Part shown: piece after piece, positions 24,850 through 33,066 of the stretch
How positions within the stretch are numbered: the first letter of the stretch is position 1
Layout: each line of letters opens with the position of its first letter
NCBI RefSeq assembly: GCF_005233875.1
Contig: NZ_SZPZ01000004.1
Coordinates: forward strand, 1,178,001-1,242,000
DNA: 64,000 bases
Direction: 5' to 3'
From: Kribbella jiaozuonensis
Lineage (GTDB): Bacteria; Actinomycetota; Actinomycetes; Propionibacteriales; Kribbellaceae
Program-made: the position numbers and the translations under genes
Notes under the pieces: model-generated
What the model was told of the DNA's origin: nothing
The model's input: only the letters and a program-made list of their open reading frames with translations
Database searches by the model: none

Positions 24850-27800
24850 ATGGAGTCGGGGATTTACGACGCGCTCGTCACTAATGGGCTGCTTGAGGCG
24901 ATCGTGGCTGGGGAGGCGGGCGGGCAGGTTGCTGTGCTTCATGATGTCGACGAGGCTGATCAGCCTGAGGTTCTGGCTCGGCATGTGAGTGCCGCCGTAC
25001 TGCGGGTGCTTGGCAGTACTCGTGATGGGGGGAAGCGCGTTGCGCTAGTCAACGACCTGCTCCTGCGGTTGGCGGAGCACGCCGACGGGCTGCCTGATGG
25101 CGCGGTTCGCCAGCTGCACGCCGTACGTCCGCCGGCTCGACCGGGCATGACGACGTACGGCGATGCGCGTCCTAGTACTCCGCTCTCCGACGCGGCCCTG
25201 CTCACCAACTCCCATGGCGAGCCATCCCTGGGGCCGGAGCTGCGTGCCGAGATCGACACCTCCGACGAGGTCGACCTCATCTGCGCGTTCGTGAAGTGGT
25301 ACGGCCTTCGCCTGCTCGAGCCCGAGCTGCGTCGTCTGCGCCTTCGTGACGCCCCATTCCGCGTCATCACCACCACCTACCTCGGCGCGACCGATCGACC
25401 GGCCCTTGACCGGCTGGTCAACGACTTCGGCGCCGAGGTGAAGATCCAGTACGACGTACTGCGGACTCGCCTGCATGCTAAGGCGTGGTTGTTTCGGCGG
25501 AACACGAACTTCGACACGGCGTACGTCGGATCGTCGAATCTCTCGCGCGCCGCTCTGCTCGATGGCGTCGAGTGGAACGTCCGACTCTCGCGGATCGGCA
25601 CGCCGGGTCTGCTGAAGAAGTTCGGCGCAACCTTCGACACCTATTGGAATGACTCGACCTTCGAGTCCTACGATCCGGCGCGCGACCGTGACCGCCTCGA
25701 CGATGCGCTGGCAGAAGCGGGCAATCGCAAGGCGTCGGATCGTGTGACGGTCTCGCTCGCTGGCCTGGAAGTACGGCCGCGGCCGTATCAAGCCGAGATG
25801 CTCGAGGAGATCGAGGTCGAGCGTGAAGTCCACGACAGACATCGCAACCTCGTCGTAGCAGCGACTGGTACCGGCAAGACCGTCATCGCCGCGCTCGACT
25901 ACCGGCGGCTGCGCGACGCCGCGCTTCAGCGTGGTGAGCCTGCGCCGTCGCTCCTGTTCGTCGCCCATCGACGAGAGATCCTGCAGCAATCACTCCGCAC
26001 GTACCGCGAAGTGCTGGCCGATGCCAGCTTCGGGGAGGAGTACCACTCCGGCACGCGCCCCGAGCGCTGGCGACACGTGTTCGCATCAGTGCAAGCCCTC
26101 CACGCGTACGACGTCACGACGATGCCGGCCGACGCCTTCGAGATCCTTGTAGTTGATGAGTTCCACCACGCGGCTGCCCCTACCTATCGACGCCTTCTCA
26201 ACCACCTCCAACCCCGCGAACTGCTCGGGCTGACCGCGACGCCGGAACGTACCGACGGCTTCGACCTGCTGAGCTACTTCGGCGGGAGAACAGCGGTCGA
26301 GCTGCGTCTCTGGGAGGCCTTGTCAGCCGATCTCCTCTGCCCGTTTCATTACTTCGGCATCGCAGACGGCACGCAGTTGACAGATCTGCAATGGAAGCGT
26401 GGCCGGTACGACGAACAGGAGCTCGAGAAGCTCTACACCGGCAACGACAGCCGCGCAGCCATTGTCCTGCGTGAAGTCCAGGACAAGCTCTCCGACGTAC
26501 ACACGATGAGAGCGCTCGGCTTCTGCGTCTCGATCGCGCACGCCGACTACATGGCCAAGGTATTCAACGACGCCGGCATCCCGGCACGGTCTGTCTCTGG
26601 ACTAACCCTGAGCGCGGAGCGCGACCAGGCGCTACGTGACCTGAAGGACCGCCGCGTCAACGCGCTATTCGCCGCCGACCTTTTCAACGAAGGGCTGGAC
26701 CTTCCCGAGGTCAACACCGTGCTCTTCCTCCGCCCGACCGAGAGTCCCACGGTCTTCCTCCAGCAGCTGGGTCGCGGGCTGCGGCAGGCGGACGGCAAAC
26801 CCGTCCTCACCGCACTCGACTTCGTCGGACACCAACGCAAAGAGTTTCGCTTTGACTTGCGATTCCGAGCTCTCACCGGCAATACCCGCCGAGGTCTAGA
26901 GCGACAGGTCGAACAAGGCTTCCCGCTCCTACCATCCGGGTGTCAGATCGTCCTCGACAAAGTCGCGCAGGAAGTGGTCCTCTCCAACCTCCGCGGCCAA
27001 GTCACCGGACGCTGGCAGGACATGGTGAAGGAGCTGAGGGCGCAAGGCGAGCAGACCCTGCCAACATTCCTCGAAGAATCGGGCGCCGACCTCAGCGACG
27101 TACTGCGGACTGGGCGGAGCTGGACCGCTCTCCGCCGCGACGCCGGGCTGCCTACTCGGCAGGGCGCCGCGCACGAGTCGAGCCTCCTGCGACGTGTACG
27201 CGCTCTGGCCCACGTGGACGACCCCGAGCGACTTCAAACGTATCGACGCCTCCTCCAGGACGACGGCCCGACGTACGACGACCTGCCGCCGACCCACCGC
27301 GCCTACGCCCGGATGCTGTTCTTCTCACTATGGCCAAACGGTGGGGGGTTCTCGTCCTACGCCGACGGTCTCAACGCACTTCGTCAGGAACGTGCCGTCC
27401 GGGACGAACTGCTCGAGGTCACGGAGTTCGCGATGGACCACGCTCGCCACCGCACCGCCCGGCTTGCCAGCCCGCTCGGCGACCTGCCGCTGCGCGTGCA
27501 TGCCCAATATCAGCGCGAGGAGATCCTGGCTGCCCTCGACTATGCCAACCTTCAGCGGCGCCCGAGCACGTTCCAATCCGGAGTCGTCTACGCCCAGGAA
27601 CGCAACGTTGACGCCTTCCTGGTCACCCTCACCAAATCTGAGGCGGACTACTCTCCCACGACGATGTACCGCGACTACGCAATCAGCCCGACCCTGTTCC
27701 ACTGGGAGTCGCAGAGCAACACGTCCGTGGACTCCCCGACGGGTCAGCGCTACCTCAACCATCGCGACCTAGACACGAGCATCTTGATCTTCGCCCGGCA

Positions 27801-27954
27801 GCACAAACTCACAGACCTAGGCACTGCCCCTTACCTCTTCCTGGGCCCAGCTACCTACACCACACACACCGGCAGCCGCCCCATAGCCATCACCTGGCAA
27901 CTAACCCACCCCATGCCGACAGAGGTCTTCCAGGCTGCATCCGTCGTCGCCTGA
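24850..27954 (+). CDS. PLD nuclease-DEAH helicase-DUF3427 protein
   Basis: A 1034-residue protein. Residues about 110-290 form a phospholipase-D-type nuclease module with one HxK motif (H209-K211 in RLHAKAWLF) and N230 in GSSNLSRAAL. The superfamily 2 helicase follows: Walker A ATGTGKT at 338-344, DEFHH at 436-440, GLTATPERTDG, and motif VI QQLGRGLR near 640. The C-terminal about 270 residues fit DUF3427 (QREEILAALDYANLQRRPST, SGVVYAQERNVDAFLVTL, DYAISPTLFHWESQS). This three-part plan is common in mobile and defence regions and is thought to act on nucleic acids, but its job is not established. GAAGGGG precedes ATG 24850 at a long 10-nt spacing. Confidence 0.92.
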   Translation: MESGIYDALVTNGLLEAIVAGEAGGQVAVLHDVDEADQPEVLARHVSAAVLRVLGSTRDGGKRVALVNDLLLRLAEHADGLPDGAVRQLHAVRPPARPGMTTYGDARPSTPLSDAALLTNSHGEPSLGPELRAEIDTSDEVDLICAFVKWYGLRLLEPELRRLRLRDAPFRVITTTYLGATDRPALDRLVNDFGAEVKIQYDVLRTRLHAKAWLFRRNTNFDTAYVGSSNLSRAALLDGVEWNVRLSRIGTPGLLKKFGATFDTYWNDSTFESYDPARDRDRLDDALAEAGNRKASDRVTVSLAGLEVRPRPYQAEMLEEIEVEREVHDRHRNLVVAATGTGKTVIAALDYRRLRDAALQRGEPAPSLLFVAHRREILQQSLRTYREVLADASFGEEYHSGTRPERWRHVFASVQALHAYDVTTMPADAFEILVVDEFHHAAAPTYRRLLNHLQPRELLGLTATPERTDGFDLLSYFGGRTAVELRLWEALSADLLCPFHYFGIADGTQLTDLQWKRGRYDEQELEKLYTGNDSRAAIVLREVQDKLSDVHTMRALGFCVSIAHADYMAKVFNDAGIPARSVSGLTLSAERDQALRDLKDRRVNALFAADLFNEGLDLPEVNTVLFLRPTESPTVFLQQLGRGLRQADGKPVLTALDFVGHQRKEFRFDLRFRALTGNTRRGLERQVEQGFPLLPSGCQIVLDKVAQEVVLSNLRGQVTGRWQDMVKELRAQGEQTLPTFLEESGADLSDVLRTGRSWTALRRDAGLPTRQGAAHESSLLRRVRALAHVDDPERLQTYRRLLQDDGPTYDDLPPTHRAYARMLFFSLWPNGGGFSSYADGLNALRQERAVRDELLEVTEFAMDHARHRTARLASPLGDLPLRVHAQYQREEILAALDYANLQRRPSTFQSGVVYAQERNVDAFLVTLTKSEADYSPTTMYRDYAISPTLFHWESQSNTSVDSPTGQRYLNHRDLDTSILIFARQHKLTDLGTAPYLFLGPATYTTHTGSRPIAITWQLTHPMPTEVFQAASVVA

Positions 27955-28252
27955 TTGCTGCTTCGACTGCGAGTGCGACCGGTAAGGCCGATCGACAGTG
28001 CAACAACTGCACATCTGCTACTGCAAACCCTCTGGAGAATTACGAGAACAGGGCCGCAAACATTGTCGACCGCCCAAAGCGGAGGCTCCAAACTGCGAGC
28101 GGAGGCATAGTCGCAGATGAGATTCGGCCAAGAAAGGCGCGACGGCCCAACTAGATCACGGTCTGCACTCCTGTTGGGCCCCACCCAGCTAGGGAGGGTG
28201 ATTGCGTAGCAAGTGATGCCGACTCGTCGTAGATGTTGCCCACAGCGCATAT
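27955..28252. other. 298-bp gap without a supported gene
   Basis: Between the helicase stop and the convergent WbqC-like gene end. GC content is lower than around it. An open minus-strand frame through it (about 131 codons) is Cys-, Ser- and Trp-rich, has no ribosome site and runs into the helicase antisense, so I do not call it. No tRNA or clear hairpin terminator is seen. Confidence 0.5.
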
Positions 28253-29059
28253 TCAGAGAGCGGTGGGCGCAGCCTCTGGGATCACCTCTGGTGGTAACGG
28301 ACGAGCGACCGAGTTCTTGGGACCCAGATGATGTCTGAGGTCGACATCATGTGTGAACGCGTGGCGCACAGCCGACGCTCCGGCGTTGGCGAAGGTGGCG
28401 AGGCTGCTGATGCGCGTGGCGCCCCTCCAGACCTCTGGGTTCCCATCCGTTGGAACCGAGAAGTGGACGATCTCGATACCTCGGTCTTGGAACGGGGCCG
28501 TCTGCAAGTAGCGCGCGCCGCCCGTTCCACACACGTACTCGGCGGCACCAACAGCACAGGTGAGATCAGCGAGGCGCGCTGAGCGGTCGGCCGACACGCG
28601 GAAGTCGCTGCTGCGGACGACTGCGCCAGGCCAGCGAAGTAGTTCGAGAAGGCACGCGGTGGATACGATCGCGGCCTCTGCGAGTGAATCGGTTTGGGTG
28701 ATCGTTTGGGTCACCTGGGCGATGGTGGCCTCGATCTCTGGCCAATGCCGACCCCGGCCGTGATGCTGCCTTGTCATCCCGAGGATACGGCGAACTGATC
28801 GGTCCCGTTCCAAGACTCGGATGTCCCTGATCAGGCTGTCGCGGCCGTTCGGTGCACCGACCGGTAGAGACATCCATTGCTGAGCGCTCGGGTCATCACG
28901 GCTGCCCAGTCGCGCACGGTGCTGGTAGTCGCGGCGCGCGAATTGGACGTCGTCGAGTGCGATCCAGATATCTGCGGCGAACAACTTCGCCAGCGTAGAC
29001 AGGCGCGGGAACAGGTTCGGCTGGTGGATTGCGCAGAGCTGTCCAGGCGATCGATTCAT
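28253..29059 (-). CDS. WbqC-family protein
   Basis: A 268-residue protein of the WbqC/DUF-type family: CAIHQPNLFPRLSTLAKLFA at the start, ADIWIALDDVQFARRDYQHR near 30-48, W-SLPVGAP, and a GAAEYVCGTGGARYL loop near 170. Family members sit in glycan or modified-metabolite clusters; activity is uncertain, with links to aminotransfer or glycyl-type chemistry not proven. Its ATG overlaps the YdcF-like stop by 4 bp; it is the last gene of the HTH-YdcF-WbqC operon. Confidence 0.85.
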   Translation of the reverse strand: MNRSPGQLCAIHQPNLFPRLSTLAKLFAADIWIALDDVQFARRDYQHRARLGSRDDPSAQQWMSLPVGAPNGRDSLIRDIRVLERDRSVRRILGMTRQHHGRGRHWPEIEATIAQVTQTITQTDSLAEAAIVSTACLLELLRWPGAVVRSSDFRVSADRSARLADLTCAVGAAEYVCGTGGARYLQTAPFQDRGIEIVHFSVPTDGNPEVWRGATRISSLATFANAGASAVRHAFTHDVDLRHHLGPKNSVARPLPPEVIPEAAPTAL

Positions 29060-29715
29060 ACGGTCATCAGGCGGCTGGTATAGCCGGCCGAGATTAAGCG
29101 GTGGTAGGCCGACTCAACGTCGTCTGGGACGACCTGATCGACTGCGAATCCAAGAGCCGGATACTCCATCACCCGTTGGAGATCGCCAACCAGCATGTCC
29201 AGCACGAGTTTGGTGTCTCCAATACTCGCGAGGTAGTCGTCGAAACCGATCGGCTCGGAGGCACAGATGGCTCGGACCTCGGGCCAAACCTTCTGGCAGG
29301 TGGCGAATGCTCGCCGTTCCATGTAGGGCTTGGAGATGAGCAGAACAGAGCTGACTGATGTGCCGGTAGCCGCGAGCAGGGCTCGCGTCAGGGCTATATT
29401 CTCGCCGGTGTTGGTGGCACGCGTCTCGATTCTGATTGCGGTGGCAGGCACGCCGAGTTCGACAGCGTGTTCGCGGTAGTGCACAGCCTCGCCACGAGGG
29501 AATCGTGCCGCTGTGGTGCGGCTGCTGGCACCGGTGAAGACGATCACCGGGAAGAGTTGCTCGTGGTACAACTTCGCGGCAAAAGTCGCGACTCCAAGAT
29601 CATGGCTACCCAGTCCGATGCCCACATTGACCGGTTCCAACTGGTGGTGCATGAGGTGGTAGTCCCAGATCGTCCGGGCGTCATGGATCTCCTTCGCCGA
29701 GACTCCGTCAGTCAT
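29056..29715 (-). CDS. YdcF/DUF218-family protein
   Basis: A 219-residue protein of the DUF218 (YdcF/SanA/ElyC) fold: VNVGIGLGSHDLGVATFAAK, FPVIVFTGASS, REHAVELGVPATAIRIETRA-TNTGENI, SVLLISKPYMERRAFATCQ. The TNTGEN segment is the family hallmark. No membrane helix is present, unlike SanA, so it is cytosolic. I prefer ATG 29715, preceded by AAAGGTGAG, over ATG 29730, which has no ribosome site and lies inside the HTH gene stop. Middle gene of a three-gene operon; DUF218 proteins in such operons have no agreed function. Confidence 0.85.
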   Translation of the reverse strand: MTDGVSAKEIHDARTIWDYHLMHHQLEPVNVGIGLGSHDLGVATFAAKLYHEQLFPVIVFTGASSRTTAARFPRGEAVHYREHAVELGVPATAIRIETRATNTGENIALTRALLAATGTSVSSVLLISKPYMERRAFATCQKVWPEVRAICASEPIGFDDYLASIGDTKLVLDMLVGDLQRVMEYPALGFAVDQVVPDDVESAYHRLISAGYTSRLMTV

Positions 29716-29726
29716 CAACTCACCTT

Positions 29727-30815
29727 TCATGGGTTTACTTGAGCCTCGATCGATCCAATGATTCGGTCGATGCTCGCGACCTGATGAAACAACTGATGTG
29801 TGCCGGCCAGGTCTCGGCAGCGCTCCAACGTCGCCAAACCCTCGGAACGTGTCTCACGATCGGACACGAGGATGTGTCCACGTGCGGTGTCGAGCTTCAC
29901 GTTCTGGAGGGGCGTGCCGGCTCCCTGAGCAGCCTGCGCGATATCAATGTGACGGTGCGCGTCATCACACCTGTCGAGTGCAAGATGTGCGAGAGCCAAC
30001 TTCTGATGCCCGACGTTCCACTCGTCCGGCTCGTCGAGTTCCTCGAACTCAGAGATCGCCGATTCGATCACCGCGACGGCCGTCAACTTCTCGATGCCGG
30101 CTGATTCCGGCACTTTCGTCAGAGCGGTTCCGATCCAAAGACGTGCCCGTACCTGGTCGAGCACGCTCAGGCGCGGGTCAGCTGAGAGCTCTTGATAGCT
30201 CTTGGCAGAGCGCTCGAGTTGTCCCGACATCTCATGTACCACGGTGAGCAGTAGCTCGACCTGCGCCATACGGCGTTCTGCCCGCAGGTCGCCGAATACC
30301 TGGAGAGCCTGACGGTACGCGGACAATGCTGAGCCCGGCCCCGATAAACGTCCTTGGTCGCGAGCGACATCGCCAAGGAGCATCAAAGTGCGTCCCCGAA
30401 GATGGACAGACTCGTCGTCGAGCCGGCCGGAGTCAGTCCGAGCGAGCCATCGTGCAGCCAGAATCGAGGCGAGATTGAAGTTCTGCTGCGATGCACTGAG
30501 GCGAGCACGGTCCAGATCATCGATCCACTCGTCGTTGCTCCAAACTCTCGCTGTGCCCCGCCCCGTACCGACCATTATCGAGTTTGCAGTCAGCTCATCG
30601 AATCGAGCCTGCTCTTCTGCGGTGGTGCGCGCTAAGACGGTATCCAGCGCTGCCTGCATCGCAGCCTGAGGGCGCCGCATGCCGCCGTTCGACTCCCACT
30701 TCGACACTGTTCGGATCCCCACACCGAGATGCTCGGCGAACCCTCGCACGCTGAAGCGCAGAGCCAGCCTGAGCGCTCTTGCTTCTCGGCCGGTCCAAGT
30801 GTTCACAGTGCGCAC
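29727..30815 (-). CDS. HTH (XRE) regulator with TPR-like repeats
   Basis: A 362-residue regulator. Residues about 5-60 are an XRE helix-turn-helix (REARALRLALRFSVRGFAEH, LGVGIRTVSKWE). The rest is helical and repetitive (AYRQALQVFGDLRAERRMAQ, ALAHLALDRCDDAHRHIDIA), in the manner of TPR sensor regulators of actinomycetes that bind small peptides or partner proteins. I chose GTG 30815 with GGAGG 6 nt upstream; a longer frame to 30836 would swallow the ribosome site. It heads the operon and is divergent from a run of tiny genes starting at 30977. Confidence 0.85.
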   Translation of the reverse strand: MRTVNTWTGREARALRLALRFSVRGFAEHLGVGIRTVSKWESNGGMRRPQAAMQAALDTVLARTTAEEQARFDELTANSIMVGTGRGTARVWSNDEWIDDLDRARLSASQQNFNLASILAARWLARTDSGRLDDESVHLRGRTLMLLGDVARDQGRLSGPGSALSAYRQALQVFGDLRAERRMAQVELLLTVVHEMSGQLERSAKSYQELSADPRLSVLDQVRARLWIGTALTKVPESAGIEKLTAVAVIESAISEFEELDEPDEWNVGHQKLALAHLALDRCDDAHRHIDIAQAAQGAGTPLQNVKLDTARGHILVSDRETRSEGLATLERCRDLAGTHQLFHQVASIDRIIGSIEAQVNP

Positions 30816-30976
30816 AGCATTCCTCCCTCCCTGCAATCAAAGCAGGTTCACCCCCAGTTCGCAGCGAAGGTGCCACAGAAGTGCCACAGACGGCCATTGG
30901 GCGGCAAGCGGGGGAACAGCAGGCTGATCAGTGCATCGACGGACAACCGCGATGGACAACAACCGGGAGGTGGGTC

Positions 30977-31069
30977 ATGAGCCAGGGATTCTGGCTGTTG
31001 AGCATCGTCGCCTGTCTGCTGTACGTCGAGCTTGTTCGCGACATCAATCGCGAGGTGCGCGATCTGTGA
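30977..31069 (+). CDS. 30-residue putative membrane peptide
   Basis: A 30-codon frame with GGGAGGTGGGTC immediately before ATG 30977, a good ribosome site. It encodes a hydrophobic stretch FWLLSIVACLLYVELV followed by a charged tail RDINREVRDL, the shape of a single-span membrane peptide. Its TGA overlaps the GTG of the next small gene (GTGA), a coupling that supports both. No family recognised. Confidence 0.5.
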   Translation: MSQGFWLLSIVACLLYVELVRDINREVRDL

Positions 31070-31254
31070 CTGCTCCTCTTGACTCACGACCGGACGACCA
31101 CCGCGTCTGCGTTTGGTATGGCAAGCACAAGATCATCGAGCATTTCGCTGATCAGGCAAACGCAGCTCGGTTCGAGGCGGCGATGCATCGCCGATTCGCG
31201 AGTCTCCGGGTTACGAACGAGCCTATGGCGGTGCCAGGTGGTGGCCACATGTGA
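31066..31254 (+). CDS. Small hypothetical protein, 62 residues
   Basis: Starts at GTG 31066 within the stop of the preceding small gene. It contains VCVWYGKHKIIEHFADQANA and ARFEAAMHRRFASLRV, a strand-helix pattern with a Trp-Tyr-Gly turn. Short proteins with this plan occur beside XRE regulators in actinobacterial mobile regions, but I cannot name the family. The next gene begins 10 bp later with its own ribosome site. Confidence 0.5.
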   Translation: MTAPLDSRPDDHRVCVWYGKHKIIEHFADQANAARFEAAMHRRFASLRVTNEPMAVPGGGHM

Positions 31255-31264
31255 AGGATCCGTG

Positions 31265-31519
31265 GTGACTCCGGTTCTAGACCGTCCAGCGGACTACAGC
31301 CGGCCACTCGCGCCGGGCTATCTCCTGCGGAATCTTCAGGTCTTCGCGGTTGTGGTTCCTAGCATGCTGCAGCTCGCCGCACTGTCAACGGTCACCAATA
31401 TCAAGGACACCTTCGAGAGGGCCACTGGCCGGGAATTCGAGACCGGCTGGCGCGGTGTAGTGACAAGGCCTGCACTGCGCCAGCCGTTCCAACACAACTC
31501 AGCAGTCGACCCTCAGTGA
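31265..31519 (+). CDS. Small hypothetical protein, 84 residues
   Basis: Starts at GTG 31265 (or 31262), 5-8 nt after GAAGGA. It encodes PADYSRPLAPGYLLRNLQVF, a hydrophobic AVVVPSMLQLAALSTV segment and a basic end (GRE-FETGWRGVVTRPALRQPF). One possible membrane-touching helix. No family recognised. It lies between the small genes and a WXG-like gene leading to the toxin. Confidence 0.4.
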   Translation: MTPVLDRPADYSRPLAPGYLLRNLQVFAVVVPSMLQLAALSTVTNIKDTFERATGREFETGWRGVVTRPALRQPFQHNSAVDPQ

Positions 31520-31526
31520 GGCGGAC

Positions 31527-31787
31527 ATTTCACAGATCGAACAGCTTAAGTTTCAGCTACATGGTTTGGCTGACCAGTCGCGGCAGGGCGCTGGGAGCCT
31601 TGCCGCGTTCAAGCTTCGGTTCGAGCAGACGAGTCAACACGTTCAGGCGTTAATCTCGGGCTCGGCGACCGGTGCCGATCGGGATATCGCTGCGGTGCTT
31701 GATGCTGCGGGCAAATCGGTCGATCAAGCCGTCCAAGCACTACAGATCGCTGAGGCTGGATGCCGCAGCTACGCAAACCAGATCTGA
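31527..31787 (+). CDS. Small helical protein, WXG100-like, upstream of toxin; no standard start codon
   Basis: The frame encodes SQIEQLKFQLHGLADQSRQG, FKLRFEQTSQHVQALISGSA, then AAGKSVDQAVQALQIAEAGC. This all-helical 85-90-residue plan is usual for small partners encoded just before polymorphic toxins of type VII-like systems. No ATG, GTG or TTG lies before the conserved start; TTG 31566 would cut the first helix. An ATT codon at 31527 lies 5 nt after GAGGCG, so either ATT is used or an ATG was mutated. The stop is in the same frame as the toxin start, 12 bp upstream of it. Confidence 0.5.
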   Translation: MSQIEQLKFQLHGLADQSRQGAGSLAAFKLRFEQTSQHVQALISGSATGADRDIAAVLDAAGKSVDQAVQALQIAEAGCRSYANQI

Positions 31788-31799
31788 TGCCATCCGTCG

Positions 31800-32654
31800 A
31801 TGTCCTCCGAACTCCAGCGTGTTGCTCAGGGTCTGGTCGATGTACTCGACGAAATGCCCAGGATGGTTGCGTTTCTGCAGCGCACAGCTCAAGCCTGTCG
31901 AGAGAACGCAGCGTTGATCGGTTCGATGTCCAGCAACAGGGCCGCACAGATGGCCGCTGTTCAGCTCGATGAGGCGGCCAGACGCTGTGACGAGGCTGCG
32001 CACTACGCAAGTCTGGCGCCGCAACGGGCACGAGCCTGGGCCGAGGAGATGGTCAGCGGGGTACGGGTGGCTCAGCGGGTCCCGCCCGCTGAACGGCAAC
32101 AGGTGCGCATCGAACTCGAAAGAGACTCAGCAAAGCCGAACACCCCCTCTACAGACCAGCGTCAGGTCATCGAACTCTCGACGACAGATCCAGACCACCT
32201 TCCGCAACTGAACAGCCCGCCGGCCGACTCAACCATCCGCGTCGACGGCAAGTTTGAGTACGACACTGACGGCGTGGGCCGAGTGATCGGAGCAAGGGCT
32301 GTGCTCGACCTGATCGATCTCGATCACCCGCGAGACTCCGGCGCACAACGAAGGCTGGCCGGCAAGCTGCCCGGAGATCATGCCGGTCACATCTTCGCGC
32401 GCATCTTCAGAGGTCCGATCGGGACTTTGAATCTGCTTCCGATGCGCGGGTCGGACGTCAACCTCAGCCAGTACAAGACGTTGGAGAACCATTGGCGTCG
32501 GCTCATCGAGCAGGGTGAGTCGATCGATGTCACCGTCGGGTTCAAGTACTCCGACGACAGCCTCCGACCGGATACCATTCGAGTTCGCTACAAGCATGCG
32601 GGTGGAGTCGTGCGGGTTGCCATCGACAACAAACCGAAGCGAGGGAGGAGCTGA
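31800..32654 (+). CDS. Polymorphic toxin with DNA/RNA non-specific endonuclease domain
   Basis: A 284-residue protein. Residues 1-85 are helical (ELQRVAQGLVDVLDEMPRMV, AAVQLDEAARRCDEAAHYAS), like toxin delivery domains; about 90-160 is a linker; 165-284 is an Endonuclease_NS_2-type nuclease with GDHAGHIFARIFRG (H197 the likely general base), GTLNLLPM (N211), DVNLSQYKTLENHW (N221, E229). The closing strands (RVRYKHAGGVVRVAIDN) match the remnant at 24591. The immunity gene starts 1 bp after the stop. No secretion signal is visible; type VII-like export with the upstream helical protein is inferred. It resembles the YeeF/YezG arrangement. Confidence 0.85.
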   Translation: MSSELQRVAQGLVDVLDEMPRMVAFLQRTAQACRENAALIGSMSSNRAAQMAAVQLDEAARRCDEAAHYASLAPQRARAWAEEMVSGVRVAQRVPPAERQQVRIELERDSAKPNTPSTDQRQVIELSTTDPDHLPQLNSPPADSTIRVDGKFEYDTDGVGRVIGARAVLDLIDLDHPRDSGAQRRLAGKLPGDHAGHIFARIFRGPIGTLNLLPMRGSDVNLSQYKTLENHWRRLIEQGESIDVTVGFKYSDDSLRPDTIRVRYKHAGGVVRVAIDNKPKRGRS

Positions 32655-32655
32655 C

Positions 32656-33066
32656 ATGATCGGTGAAGCGGAAGCGCAACTCGCGGCAGTCGGGCAGGCG
32701 CTCGCGCGGTCCGTTCCATCGGGCTGGCAGCAGCTCGAGCTGAAGGTCTCCGGAGCGGGCGGAATGACCCGGACGATTGTGGCTGCAACCTGCGAGGACG
32801 GTACGGTCGATCGGGAGTGCGAGCTTGACGACGACGGCGAGGACGCCGCGGCCGAGCTTCGTGAAGCGATGTATCAGGAGAGGAAGGGGACCTGGTACAA
32901 CGCCCGGTTGACGCTCGACAGGTCCGGGCAACTCGATGCCGAATTCGACTATGAGAATCCACCCTTCGATGGCGACGCAGATCGCGGCCTTCTGATTGAA
33001 GACGAGCGGCTCTTTCCGCGAGACGCCGACTCGCTTCCTGACTGGCATCCCTCCCGCGAACGCTGA
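32656..33066 (+). CDS. YezG-like immunity protein
   Basis: A 136-residue protein with GGAGGAG 5 nt before ATG 32656. KGTWYNA, DAEFDYENPPFDG and FPRDADSLPDWHPSR mark the YezG/DUF600 immunity family. It follows the nuclease toxin stop by one base, so co-expression is assured, as needed for an immunity protein. It is close kin to the orphan immunity protein at 24194-24604; both share length and end. It should bind and block the nuclease domain of 31800-32654. Confidence 0.88.
   Translation: MIGEAEAQLAAVGQALARSVPSGWQQLELKVSGAGGMTRTIVAATCEDGTVDRECELDDDGEDAAAELREAMYQERKGTWYNARLTLDRSGQLDAEFDYENPPFDGDADRGLLIEDERLFPRDADSLPDWHPSRER

Noticed and set aside
27855..28250. 131-codon minus frame after the helicase
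   Set aside because: Runs antisense into the helicase gene, is Cys/Trp/Ser-rich and lacks a ribosome site.
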